From Prauserella halophila (GTDB lineage: Bacteria; Actinomycetota; Actinomycetes; Mycobacteriales; Pseudonocardiaceae): a DNA stretch of 64,000 bases. Below, in pieces: positions 26,032 through 35,016 of this stretch. The notes beneath the pieces were generated by a model. That model was given only the letters and a program-made list of their open reading frames with translations. It had not been told where the DNA came from and ran no database searches. The stretch lies in assembly GCF_024171895.1 (NCBI RefSeq), contig NZ_JAMTCQ010000008.1:1240001-1304000 (forward strand), in the 5' to 3' direction. A program made the translations under genes and the position numbers. Every line of letters starts with the position of its first letter. The first letter of the stretch is position 1.

Positions 26032-27390
26032 GTGGACACCGACAGCGGCAGAGCGGACACCGACGCCACCCGCCTGCTCAAGGAGGCGTTCCTGCCCTAC
26101 GCGCCCGCGGGCGTCGCGCGCGACTGGCTCGGCGAGGAAGTCACCGGGGCACGCGGAACGGCCGGCCGGGGCGCTCCGCAGCGAGCGTTCCGCTCCCACC
26201 CGCACGAGGCGGGCGGCACCGACGGCCACGCCGGCGACGAACCAGGCCACGAACCTGGCCACGATGCACCACGCGACATCGCGGACTGCACGGGTGAGAA
26301 CCTGACCGAACTCGACCCGGCGCAACGACGTCGGCTGGCCGGCTATCTGGCCGAACAGTTCGCGGATGACGCGCCGCTGTGGGACCGCGCCCTGCGACTG
26401 CTCGCCCGCAGCGGGCTGCGGCTGGCGGACATCCCCGCGGCTGCCCGGCGAAAGACACCGCTCCGAAGGCACGGGCCGTGGCTCTCCCGCGAGCAGCGCC
26501 GGCAGGTCGACCGCTGGAGAACCGATCTGCTGAGCGACGTCGACGCGAGTCTGGCCTCGCGCTGGATCGCCGACGGTGTCCGGATCCGCGACTACTTCTC
26601 GCCCCGGCAGACCATCGACAACGCCAGGGCGATGTTCGACGTCGCGCGCCGGGAACACCTCGTGGACCTGGTCTTCCGCGTGACGAACCCGGACGTGCTG
26701 CGGTATCTCGCGGAGACGTTCCCGGACGAGGCGATCCTGTCCGACCTGCTGCAGAACCCGGCGCTTCCGGCCGACGCCCTGCCCACGGTGCTCGACCGGT
26801 ACCGCCGCGCCAGCCCGATCAGCGTGATCCCACCCGCACAGCCGATCGCCGCCGTTCTCCGCGTCGAAGGCCTGACCGGAGTGCGCGACCGGGGCCTGTG
26901 GCACGAGGACGATCTGTTCGGCCGTCCCGGCATGCGCAGCCCGAACATGGTGGCCGACATCCTGCGGTGCCTGCCGGAACAGTTCGACGAGCTCGACCAC
27001 GACCGGCAGCAGTCGCTGGTCCGATTCCTGCACGACGTCGAGGACGACGAGCCGGGCAGCGTCCCTCCCGCGGTTCTGGCGACCCTGCTCCGCCTTGATC
27101 CCGCACGGGTCCCGGACGCGCGCCGATTCCTCCTGCGCGAGGGCCTGGTGTCGCGGGTGATCAAGGACGAGAGCAGCTACGACATCGCATCGGCGATGGT
27201 GCACGGCTGGTATGCGACGTGTCACGACCTCCGGCCCGCTCACGGTGACGAGGTCGGGTTCCTGGCCCGCTTGCTGACGGAGCGCTACGGCGACGACGAG
27301 TTCGCCTGGAATGCGTTCATGGCGGAGTTCCCGTCCTGGAACGGACCGGTGCGGGACCTGCTCGACGCCATCGACGCCGTGCACCCGTGA
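26032..27390 (+). CDS. hypothetical cytosolic helical protein
   Basis: A 452-residue protein from GTG 26032, with GGAAGGAACGAGC just before it. It has no signal or membrane segment and is rich in Leu, Arg and Asp with many predicted helices; residues about 60-85 hold a His/Gly/Pro stretch (GHAGDEPGHEPGHDAPRD). Motifs such as RDYFSPRQTIDNARAMFDVA and VLRYLAETFPDEAILSDLL suggest helical repeats (HEAT- or TPR-like). I do not recognise the family. It stands alone between the repeat protein (divergent) and a nitronate monooxygenase gene 274 nt downstream. Confidence 0.6.
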   Translation: MDTDSGRADTDATRLLKEAFLPYAPAGVARDWLGEEVTGARGTAGRGAPQRAFRSHPHEAGGTDGHAGDEPGHEPGHDAPRDIADCTGENLTELDPAQRRRLAGYLAEQFADDAPLWDRALRLLARSGLRLADIPAAARRKTPLRRHGPWLSREQRRQVDRWRTDLLSDVDASLASRWIADGVRIRDYFSPRQTIDNARAMFDVARREHLVDLVFRVTNPDVLRYLAETFPDEAILSDLLQNPALPADALPTVLDRYRRASPISVIPPAQPIAAVLRVEGLTGVRDRGLWHEDDLFGRPGMRSPNMVADILRCLPEQFDELDHDRQQSLVRFLHDVEDDEPGSVPPAVLATLLRLDPARVPDARRFLLREGLVSRVIKDESSYDIASAMVHGWYATCHDLRPAHGDEVGFLARLLTERYGDDEFAWNAFMAEFPSWNGPVRDLLDAIDAVHP

Positions 27391-27664
27391 CGCGAGCACT
27401 CGCCGGCCTTCGCGGCCCGGTGCCGGACGCTCGAACGCAGGGGACGGTTGCGAAGGATCGGCCGATCCAGCCGGGACGCCACGGTCGGAGCCTGCCTCAC
27501 CAGCATCTATGCCCGAGCCGCATATAACCGGCTCGGCACGCATTTCACAACACCGGCGGGGCCACCTAACGTCGGCCCCGCGGCCGCGATCCGAGTCCGC
27601 TTCCCCGGCCGGCTCAGCGCCTCCTGACCGGCCGCCCGGCCGCAGTTCCCGAAAGGACAGCTTC

Positions 27665-28684
27665 GTGCTCACCGACCTCGGCATCAGCCTTCCCGTCCTC
27701 GCCGCCCCCATGGCGGGCGGTCCGACCGCGCCGAACCTGGTCACCGCAGCCGGACACGCCGGTTCGATGGGATTCCTCGCAGGCGGCTACAAGACACCGG
27801 CGGCGCTGGCCGAGCAGATCACCGCCGTCCGCGCCGACGAAGTGCCGTTCGGCGTCAATCTCTTCGTGCCCAATCCCGTTCCGGTGTCCGACGAGGACTA
27901 TCGCGCCTATCGTGACGCGCTCCTGCCCGAGGCCGGCCGCTACGGCGTGCACCTTCCGGAGACTCCCGTCGAGGACGACGACCACTGGGCGGCCAAGATC
28001 GACCTGTTGCTCGCCGATCCGGTGCCGGTCGTGTCGCTGACCTTCGGCCTGCCGCACCGCGACGTCGTCGCCGCCTTGCGCGCGGCGGGGAGCATGGTGG
28101 TGCAGACCGTGACCTCCGCACCCGAGGCACGGCTCGCCGAGGAGGCCGGGGTCGACGCCCTCATCGTCCAGTCCTCGGCAGCAGGCGGCCATTCCGGCAC
28201 GTTCACCCCGGCACGGACCCCGCCCGGGGTTCCGTTGCCGCGGCTGCTCCGGGACGTTCGCGCCGACACCGACCTCCCGCTGATCGGTACAGGAGGAATC
28301 AGCCGGCCCGCCGACGTCGCCGCCGCGGTCGATGCCGGTGCCGAGGCGGTCACCGTCGGTACCGCGCTGCTGCGCACCCACGAGAGCGGGGCGTCCGCGC
28401 CGCACAAGACCGCACTGGCCGATCCCGACTTCGACGAGACCGTCGTCACCCGCGCCTTCACCGGGCGCCCCGCACGCGCGCTGCGGAACCACTTCACGGA
28501 TCGGTACGAGCCGATCGCCCCCTGCGCCTATCCCGCCGTGCACCACCTCACCGGCCCACTGCGCAAGGCCGCCTCCAACGCCGGCGACACCGGGCTGATC
28601 CACCTCTGGGCAGGAACCGGACACCGCGACGCACGGGAGGAACCGGCCGCCGACACGCTCACCCGCCTGGCAGGTGAGGGCTGA
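27665..28684 (+). CDS. nitronate monooxygenase (NPD family, FMN)
   Basis: A 339-residue TIM-barrel flavoprotein. GTG 27665 follows GAAAGGA. Family motifs: PVLAAPMAGGPTAPNLV at the N-terminus, PFGVNLFVPNP, QSSAAGGHSGTF with the catalytic His, LIGTGGISRPADVAAAVDAGA and VGTALLRTHES for FMN phosphate. Such enzymes oxidise nitronates to carbonyls and detoxify propionate 3-nitronate. The 274-nt region before it has a GAGCCG/CGGCTC hairpin but no evident regulator. The gene appears to be monocistronic. Confidence 0.85.
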   Translation: MLTDLGISLPVLAAPMAGGPTAPNLVTAAGHAGSMGFLAGGYKTPAALAEQITAVRADEVPFGVNLFVPNPVPVSDEDYRAYRDALLPEAGRYGVHLPETPVEDDDHWAAKIDLLLADPVPVVSLTFGLPHRDVVAALRAAGSMVVQTVTSAPEARLAEEAGVDALIVQSSAAGGHSGTFTPARTPPGVPLPRLLRDVRADTDLPLIGTGGISRPADVAAAVDAGAEAVTVGTALLRTHESGASAPHKTALADPDFDETVVTRAFTGRPARALRNHFTDRYEPIAPCAYPAVHHLTGPLRKAASNAGDTGLIHLWAGTGHRDAREEPAADTLTRLAGEG

Positions 28685-28821
28685 CCGGCACCCGGCTCAG
28701 ACCCCTTGCCGAGTGCCGTCGGCCGGCAGGCTCGACCTCGCCCGTGAGGTGGGCCTGAACCCGCACCAGCTCAGCGACGCTCTCCACTGGGCGCTTGAAT
28801 CGCCTCGCAGGTTGCGTATGA

Positions 28822-29493
28822 CGGTACGATTTCCCTGTCGACACCTACTCCTACTTCGGCGACCCGGTGTTCACCTACTCGCTGCGCGACGGCATCGACG
28901 ACGGCTACCTGGCGCCTTACCGTGTCCGGCGAGTGATGCTCAGTCCCGATACCGACGGCTGGGAGCCTGAACACGGAGAGCTCGACCGGTTGGGACGTGA
29001 GATTCCGGAGGGCCGGTACTCGACGCGGGACTTCGAAAGAATCCTCCGACTTCTCGTGCGAACCGACCTGGCGGCCGAACACGTGAGCCGGTTTCTCGGC
29101 AAGGATCCGACGGCGCGTACCATCATTTTCTGTGTTGATCAGCAACACGCCGCCGACATGCGGCTCGCGATCATCAACGCTAACCCAGAACTTGCCGGTC
29201 AGGACCCCGAATGGGCCGTCCGGATCGTCGGCTCCGAAAGTGAGAAGACCAGGTTACTGGAGGCTTTCTCCGACCCGGAGCAGGATTCCCCGGTGGTGGC
29301 TACCACTTCCCGGCTGCTGTCCACCGGAGTAGACATCGAGGATCTGAAGTACGCCGTGCTCTTTCGGCCCGTCGGCTCGCCGGTGGAGTTCAAGCAGATC
29401 ATCGGCCGCGGCACTCGGCTCTTCCCCGACAAAGGGAAGACGTCGTTCGAGATCATCGACTTCGTCGGCGCGACGGAGCACTTCAGGGACCCG
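28822..29493 (+). pseudogene. type I restriction enzyme HsdR remnant (helicase C-terminal half)
   Basis: An open frame without a start: from 28822 it reads through DTYSYFGDPVFTYSLRDGID and DDGYLAPYRVRRVML, then TIIFCVDQQHAADM, ATTSRLLSTGVDIEDLKYAV and EFKQIIGRGTRLFPDKGKT (helicase motifs V and VI) to FVGATEHFRDP, all typical of EcoEI/EcoR124-type R subunits. A TGA lies directly upstream (28819) and nothing of the nuclease or first RecA domain remains. At about 29490 the homology stops where it meets a truncated radC on the other strand. About 220 of about 900-1000 codons remain. Confidence 0.8.
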
Positions 29494-30038
29494 CTGGGGT
29501 GGTTGTGCGCCAGCGCGATCGCCACCGCGTCGTGGCGTAGCGCCAGCGACAGGACCTCGCGGATCGGCACCGTGCTCGCCGTCGCACCACCCAGCGCGAC
29601 GGCGAGCACTCGGCTGACTCGATGCGCGCCGTCGAGCACCAAAAGCAACACCTGTTCCGTCCTGACCCGGCCGATGCGGGGACCCGCCACGGCAGCAATG
29701 TCGCGCGACGTCCGCACCTCCAGCCGCTCGACGGCATGCCGCCCCCGGTCGGCAAGTGCGAACGCGGCAACCACCCGGCAGGCCTTCGCCAGGCCGACGC
29801 CGGCGTGCCGGGCGAGCTCGTCGACGTCGGCCCGGCCGAGCCCTTCCACCCCGCCGAAATCGAGCAACAGCCGGGAAGCCAACTCCAACGCCGTCTGCCC
29901 GCGGCTGCCCGAACCGAGGTGGATGGCCACGAGCTCAGCGTCGGACAGCGCAGCCGAACCGAGCGCCACCAGTCGTTCCCGTGGGCGCTCGTGCAGTGGA
30001 TACGCGGTCAACGGTTCCTTGCGCAGCAACTCAGGCAT
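29491..30038 (-). pseudogene. radC: truncated radC (JAB/MPN domain lost)
   Basis: From ATG 30038 the strand encodes a normal RadC start: LTAYPLHERPRERLVALG, the helix-hairpin-helix region, EQVLLLVLDGAHRVSRVLAV and the metal motif start ALAHNHPSG. Intact RadC continues DPTPS and a further Asp of the HxH-x7-S-x2-D site; here the sequence runs into antisense hsdR after about 183 of about 225 codons. The missing Ser and Asp make activity very unlikely. RadC was named for DNA repair but its function is uncertain. Confidence 0.8.
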
Positions 30039-30295
30039 CCGCTGACAGTAGCGCCGACCACCGACACAAGTTCCAGCGCAGACACAGGCCCATCCGCCGC
30101 GGAACGACCGCAGTACGAACGAGTCAGCGCGCCGACCGCGGACGAACCGCCGACGGCGGCTGTCCCTACAGGGCTGGTCGAGCCACGGCCGCGGCGGTGG
30201 GAGTGGTTCGGCGCGTCGGTAGTGGGCGCGGTTGCGGAGCTGACGTACAGGACGTCGCAGCGTCGTCGGGCGCGGCCGCCTTTTCGGCTGGTACC

Positions 30296-31291
30296 TCAGG
30301 AAAGCCAGTCGGTGTCGTGCACGGCGCGGACGCGGGCGAGCCGGTCGCGCCACCATGCGGCTTGCTCGGGGTCGGTGAGTTCGTAAGTGTCGAGCAGGGT
30401 GGAGTCCGGGGTGGGTGGTGTGTGCGGTACCGGAAGGTAGCCGTCCACCGCACGCAGCGATTCGGGGCCGGAGACGAGATCGCTGTTGAGGAGCGAGAGC
30501 GTGCCGAGGCCGCAGGCGAAGTCCAACTCGGGCAGAGCGGCGGCAAGGGCAACCTGTGCTGCGAGACCGATACTGGTTTCCAGAGCGGAGGAGACCACGC
30601 AGGGCAGTCCGGCGGCTTCGGCGACCTCCAGAGAACGGCGTACACCGCCCAGCGGCGTGCACTTGATGACGGCGACGTCGGCGGCGCCCGCGACAGCTAC
30701 CCTCAGGGGGTCCTCGGCGCGGCGGATGGATTCGTCGGCGGCGATACGCACATCGACCTGACGCCGGACGGCGGCGAGTTCCTCCACGGTCCAGCAGGGC
30801 TGTTCAACGTATTCGAGCCCGCCTGCTGCTTTGTCGAGCCGGCCGATGTGGGACACGGCCGTGTCGACGTCCCAGACGCCGTTGGCATCCACGCGAATCG
30901 CCCCGCTCGGGCCGAAGGCATCCCGAACCGCCTCGACGCGGGCGAGGTCTTCCGGCAGGGATTCGGAGTGGTCGGCAACTTTGACCTTTGCCGTGCGGCA
31001 GCCGGAGTTGGCGGCGATCTCGTGGGCACGCTCGGGGCCGACAGCGGGCACGGTGCAGTTGATCGGGATGCGGTCCCGCACAGGTTCGGGCCAGCCGACG
31101 GTGCACTGCTCGATCGCGGTCGCCAGCCACCCGGCGGACACGGCGTCGTCGTAGTCGGCGAACGGGCAGAACTCGCCCCAACCGGCGAGACCTTCGAGCA
31201 GCATTCCTTCCCGCACGGTGATGCCCCGGAACCGGGTGCGCATGGGGATCGCGTAGATGCGAGCGCCGTCGAAGTCGATCTTGTTGGTCAT
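30296..31291 (-). CDS. menC: o-succinylbenzoate synthase-like enolase (MenC)
   Basis: A 331-residue enolase-superfamily protein. The N-terminus IPMRTRFRGITVREGMLLEG and LAGWGEFCPFADYDD is that of actinobacterial MenC; then TAKVKVAD (KxK catalytic Lys), RVDANGVWD, EYVEQPC, IAADESIR (Mg ligands) and VIKCTPLGGV (second Lys). MenC dehydrates SHCHC to o-succinylbenzoate in menaquinone synthesis. No other men gene is in the window; instead the start overlaps the stop of an HTH-TPR regulator (ATGA at 31289-31292). It may be the genome's only menC, displaced, or a copy serving another pathway. Confidence 0.78.
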   Translation of the reverse strand: MTNKIDFDGARIYAIPMRTRFRGITVREGMLLEGLAGWGEFCPFADYDDAVSAGWLATAIEQCTVGWPEPVRDRIPINCTVPAVGPERAHEIAANSGCRTAKVKVADHSESLPEDLARVEAVRDAFGPSGAIRVDANGVWDVDTAVSHIGRLDKAAGGLEYVEQPCWTVEELAAVRRQVDVRIAADESIRRAEDPLRVAVAGAADVAVIKCTPLGGVRRSLEVAEAAGLPCVVSSALETSIGLAAQVALAAALPELDFACGLGTLSLLNSDLVSGPESLRAVDGYLPVPHTPPTPDSTLLDTYELTDPEQAAWWRDRLARVRAVHDTDWLS

Positions 31292-32736
31292 CAGGTAGTC
31301 GTGTCCTCGTCTCGGCCGGTGCTGATGCGGGTGAGTTCGGTGATGCGGTCGTCCAGCTCGCGCACGTCCGGAGAACCACTGCGCAGCGGGCGCACCTGTC
31401 GTTGCAGCGTGCGGAGCCGGTCGAGCGCACGAGAGGAGCTGACTTGGCTCGCCGTGCGCACGGCGTCACGTCCCAGCGATGCAGCCTGTTCCAGATCGCG
31501 GCTGGCCAAATGGGCGGTAGCCAGGTCGGTCTGGACGAAACATCGGCTGCGCACGCGCCACGACTCGTAGCCGTCCAACGCTTGCTTGATCAGGCGGGTT
31601 CCCTGGTTGGGTTCGCCCGCATCGCGCAGGCATCGGCCGAGATCGGCGGTTAGTTCGGCTTCGGTGTAGAAGCCCAGCCACGTGGGTTCGTCATCCGGGC
31701 GAGCGCGTTCGTAGTGCTGCTCGGCTTCGAGCACGGCCGTGCGGGTGGCGTTGGCGTCACCGGACAGGGCGTGCCCGCGCGCCTCGACCGCGTGCAGCAG
31801 CGACGACAGCACCGGAGTGGCCTTACCGTTGGCCACGTTCTGACCAGCGCGGGCCAGGGCAATGGATTGCCGCGCGTGGCCGAGGCGGTCATGCTCGGTC
31901 AGAGCACTGTGTCCAAGTTGGACAGTCAGGCGGCTCATGTGGGACAGCACATTGCCCGCATACAGCCGATCGCCGGCGCTCATGGCGAGGTTGAGCGTCT
32001 GGATGTAGTAGCGCTGTGCCAGTGAGTGCCGCCCGACATCGGCGGCCATCGACGCGGCCAGCCATGAGGCTTGTGCCACCGCACCCAGCAGAGCTTTGCC
32101 GGTCTTCTCCGAGTAGGTGCCGTGCATGACGGTGTTTGCTTCGCGGTGCAGCATCTGCACCACTTGTTCGCGGACGCGGCCGGAGCCGTAGCGATGATCT
32201 AGTCGCCGCAGGTGGGCGATGTGCTCGGTGATGATCTCGACATCGGCCATGCCGATACGTTTACCTGCCACGCGGGCGGTGCTCTCGGCTGGAGACACCG
32301 TGAGCGCGTACAACGCTGGCTCGGAGAAGGCCGCCGCTGTAAAAGCGGAGCCCAGCAGGAACTTTCGCCGGTTCATATCCCGTCCCGACAGCTCGACAAC
32401 TGTGCGGACTGTGCCGTCCAGTGTTCCGGAACAGTTCAGTCCATCGTGTAAATCGTCTGTAGCGGGAGCGCGATCGGCAAACCCGCAGCCGGTGACGCTG
32501 ATCTCACGGCGCAGGCAGCGAGAGAGCACCTTGGCTACCAGACGCGGCACTGGCCAGCGCGGCTGAGCTCCGCCCAGCATCCGGGTTACCGAGGTCGTGT
32601 TCGTGCCGAGGTGCACGCCTTCCTCGGCGCCTGCGGTGACCACGGCACGTGCTAACGCAGCGTTGCTCATCCCCGCTTCGTCCAGCAGCGCACGCAGCTC
32701 GCAATCTTGGCCGCCGGTGTGGCCAACACTTTCCAT
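31291..32736 (-). CDS. HTH-TPR regulator of the actinobacterial NsdA-like type
   Basis: A 481-residue protein. Residues 15-90 form a DNA-binding-like domain (LLDEAGMSNAALARAVVTAG, NTTSVTRMLGGAQPRWPVPR). Residues 121-140, MNRRKFLLGSAFTAAAFSEP, look like a twin-arginine signal in the middle of the protein, and the rest is alpha-helical with TPR-like repeats (LAQRYYIQTLNLAMSAGDRL, ARQSIALARAGQN). This arrangement is seen in a large family of Streptomyces-type regulators beside small metabolic cassettes. It is divergent from the tiny ORFs, radical SAM and CYTH genes, and is coupled to menC; it probably regulates both directions. Confidence 0.7.
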   Translation of the reverse strand: MESVGHTGGQDCELRALLDEAGMSNAALARAVVTAGAEEGVHLGTNTTSVTRMLGGAQPRWPVPRLVAKVLSRCLRREISVTGCGFADRAPATDDLHDGLNCSGTLDGTVRTVVELSGRDMNRRKFLLGSAFTAAAFSEPALYALTVSPAESTARVAGKRIGMADVEIITEHIAHLRRLDHRYGSGRVREQVVQMLHREANTVMHGTYSEKTGKALLGAVAQASWLAASMAADVGRHSLAQRYYIQTLNLAMSAGDRLYAGNVLSHMSRLTVQLGHSALTEHDRLGHARQSIALARAGQNVANGKATPVLSSLLHAVEARGHALSGDANATRTAVLEAEQHYERARPDDEPTWLGFYTEAELTADLGRCLRDAGEPNQGTRLIKQALDGYESWRVRSRCFVQTDLATAHLASRDLEQAASLGRDAVRTASQVSSSRALDRLRTLQRQVRPLRSGSPDVRELDDRITELTRISTGRDEDTTT

Positions 32737-32961
32737 CCGGTCACATCCTGCGTATTGGTCTGATCGCTCCTGGTAGTTGATCCTGGCCTACCGCGCGATG
32801 CTCTGTGAAGTCTCCTCCGCGAAGTGGGGCCCAAGTGCGACCCCCGGAAGCTGATCGGTCTCAGTCGTACTGATCCAAGACTGCAAATCGCCTGGTCTTG
32901 GCGTTTCGCTTGTGGTGACGAACCCACCACGAACCGTTACCAAGGAAGCGAGACGCCAGCG

Positions 32962-33063
32962 ATGTTCACGTTGACGACGACCCCGCCGCAAGACGATGGC
33001 GCTCCCCACCAAGATCCCCTGGCTGCCGTACGGGCCGTCGCGGAGACAGCAGGGCTGGCGTGA
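32962..33063 (+). CDS. 33-residue peptide gene at the head of the radical SAM unit
   Basis: ATG 32962 to TGA 33063 encodes a Thr/Pro-rich N-terminus (MFTLTTTPPQDDG) and a helical end (LAAVRAVAETAGLA). AAGGAAG lies 13 nt upstream. It overlaps the next ORF by 4 nt (GTGA). It is in the right place to be a leader peptide, a regulatory peptide or a substrate of the radical SAM enzyme, but it lacks Cys and has no recognisable precursor motif. Confidence 0.45.
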   Translation: MFTLTTTPPQDDGAPHQDPLAAVRAVAETAGLA

Positions 33064-33230
33064 CGACCATGGCTTCCACACTCGCCGTGGTTTCGCTGGC
33101 TGTAGCGGTACTCGCGAGTATCGGCGTCGATCTTGTCAGCGCCGTACGGGACTGGCCGACCACTCACGGGCCAGCCATGGCAACCGCTCGATCCCCTCGA
33201 GCCTCTGACCGCTCCGGCGGCGCGAGCTGA
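33060..33230 (+). CDS. 56-residue ORF with a membrane helix
   Basis: GTG 33060 (overlapping the preceding stop) or ATG 33069 starts a short protein with a hydrophobic segment, LAVVSLAVAVLASIGVDLV, followed by a polar Ser/Arg/Ala-rich tail. It ends 125 nt before the radical SAM start. GC at third codon positions is high as in neighbours. It could be a small membrane protein or a second peptide of the cassette; function unknown. Confidence 0.45.
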   Translation: MTTMASTLAVVSLAVAVLASIGVDLVSAVRDWPTTHGPAMATARSPRASDRSGGAS

Positions 33231-33355
33231 GCGCCGTTCCCGCATGTGGCAGCCGCTTGCGCTGCCGGAGCACCCCAAGCGCGGCATGACCGTAGCCCGG
33301 CCCCGAGCGGACCCGGTCTCCGCCGCACCCGGTGCCCACCGAACCAGGAAGGGAC

Positions 33356-34447
33356 ATGACCGCGATGAACATCACCGGTATCCCGGTGCACGTCGAAAAG
33401 GACACGACCCTTCGTGTCAAGATCGTTGACGCGTGCGGTCTGACCTGCACGTTCTGCCACAACGAGGGCACGCCGGTCACGGTGGACAACCGCAAGCAGC
33501 CACTCGGCGAGTTCACCACGGCCGGAGCCAGCGGGCGCGTGTCCATCTACGCGGCCACCAACGGTGCGGGCTTTCTTCCCGCTGCGGTGCCGGCCGACGA
33601 CGAGTTCGGTAACGTGCTCGCCGCGCTCCGCGACGCGCTGGGCTTCACCGAAGTCCACCTGACCGGCGGCGAACCCACCTTGCACTCCTCAGTGGCGAAG
33701 CTGACCAGCCTCGCCACGCATGCGGGCTATCGAGTGGGGATGACTTCCAACGGCGAGCACGGTGAACGGGTCTTGCCCGACTGCGCCGCCGCAGGGCTGG
33801 ATCGGGTCAACTTCTCGATCTTCGGCACCACACCTACCGAACTCGCCGAGGTCCAGCACGCCCGCTACCGCAACGCCAAGCTGGCCGAACGCAAGATCGC
33901 GACGCTCAAACGCTCGATCGCCACCTGCGAAGAGCACGAGGTCAAGGCCAGCGCCAACATCGTCGTGCTCGACCACAGCCACGCTCCACGTGTGCACCGG
34001 CTGCTGGATGAATACTCGCCGCACCTGTCGGTGCGACTGCTCAATTCGCTCGACCACGGCTCTGCCTCGATCGAGGCCATCGAACGCATCCTCGCCGAGC
34101 GCGGCGCGGTCGCCGAAGCGCACCACATCACCGCTGGCGTCTCCGGCACCCGCACCGCCTACCGCCTGCCTGATGGGCGGCGCGTGTTCTTCAAACAGAT
34201 CCGCCGCGTGCGCCTGCCCGAGACCTGCGCCGGGTGCCGGTTCAATAACGACACCGACTGCCAAGAGGGCTTCTACGGTATCCGGCTCTACTACGACCGA
34301 ACCGGCCGCTACCACGTCGGCGTGTGTATCCAGCGCATGGACCTTTGCCTGCCCGTCGAGGAGTTCCTGACCAGCTCACTCCGCGAAGAGATCCTTGATC
34401 TCCGCGAAGCCGAGTACCACCGGCTCGCCGCCCGGCGAGCCGGATAA
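33356..34447 (+). CDS. MoaA-like radical SAM enzyme
   Basis: A 363-residue radical SAM protein; ATG 33356 and ATG 33365 both fit AGGAAGGG at 33346-33353. The cluster motif is CGLTCTFC (C-x3-C-x2-C) near residue 27, followed by CHNEG like archaeal MoaA. EVHLTGGEPTLHS is the SAM-binding GGE motif. The C-terminal part has CAGC, a further Cys at TDCQEG and one at GVCIQRMD, spaced like the second 4Fe-4S site of MoaA. GTP cyclisation residues cannot be confirmed, and no other moa gene is nearby, so it is likely a MoaA relative with a different substrate. It is followed 38 nt later by the CYTH gene. Confidence 0.75.
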   Translation: MTAMNITGIPVHVEKDTTLRVKIVDACGLTCTFCHNEGTPVTVDNRKQPLGEFTTAGASGRVSIYAATNGAGFLPAAVPADDEFGNVLAALRDALGFTEVHLTGGEPTLHSSVAKLTSLATHAGYRVGMTSNGEHGERVLPDCAAAGLDRVNFSIFGTTPTELAEVQHARYRNAKLAERKIATLKRSIATCEEHEVKASANIVVLDHSHAPRVHRLLDEYSPHLSVRLLNSLDHGSASIEAIERILAERGAVAEAHHITAGVSGTRTAYRLPDGRRVFFKQIRRVRLPETCAGCRFNNDTDCQEGFYGIRLYYDRTGRYHVGVCIQRMDLCLPVEEFLTSSLREEILDLREAEYHRLAARRAG

Positions 34448-34485
34448 CCTGCCGTAACGATCACTATCCGGAGGGAGATCCCGCG

Positions 34486-35016
34486 GTGCCCATCGAGCAC
34501 GAAGCCAAGATCCTCGACATCGCCCCCGAATCAACCGAGAAACTGATCCTCGACAAGGGCGGTCAGAAGCTCCGCGAGAAGTTCATGCGGCGTTACGTCT
34601 ACGACATCACTCCCGGCGACGAGTCGAAGTGGATCAGGCTCCGCGACACGGACGGTGAGACAACGCTGACCGTCAAGGAGATCACCAGCGACGCCATCGA
34701 CGGCACCCACGAAGTCGAAGTCTGCGTCGATGACTTCGCCGCCACCAATGCGCTACTGGGGATGTTGGGATTCACCCCGAAGTCCTATCAAGAGACCAAT
34801 CGCACCAGCTTCATCCTCGACGGCGCACAAGTCGAGATCGACACCTGGCCGCAGATCCCGCCGTATGTGGAGATCGAAGCCGGTTCGAAGGACGAAGTGG
34901 TCCGCGTCGCCGAGCTGCTCGGCTACGCCGAAGCCGACCTCACCGGCGAGAACACCATCAAGATCTATGCCCGCTACGGCATCGACCTCAACACGATCAC
35001 CGAACTCAAGTTCTGA
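34486..35016 (+). CDS. CYTH-domain protein (class IV adenylate cyclase/triphosphatase fold)
   Basis: A 176-residue CYTH protein starting at GTG 34486 after GGAGGGA. The ExExK signature is intact (EHEAK, residues 4-8). The tunnel strands include KWIRLRDTDGETTLTVKEI, HEVEVCVDD, RTSFILDGAQVEIDTWP and YVEIEAGSKDEV. CYTH enzymes hydrolyse or cyclise triphosphates (thiamine triphosphate, inorganic triphosphate, ATP). The adjoining radical SAM gene suggests a modified nucleotide or triphosphate substrate. It is the last gene before the 270-nt gap preceding the tmRNA 3' end, which holds only a GGGGCTGCGCCCCC repeat. Confidence 0.78.
   Translation: MPIEHEAKILDIAPESTEKLILDKGGQKLREKFMRRYVYDITPGDESKWIRLRDTDGETTLTVKEITSDAIDGTHEVEVCVDDFAATNALLGMLGFTPKSYQETNRTSFILDGAQVEIDTWPQIPPYVEIEAGSKDEVVRVAELLGYAEADLTGENTIKIYARYGIDLNTITELKF

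Noticed and set aside
30046-30295. A possible gene between radC and menC
   Set aside because: Open frames there are Arg/Pro-rich continuations of neighbouring frames, with no start or motif; I see nothing functional.
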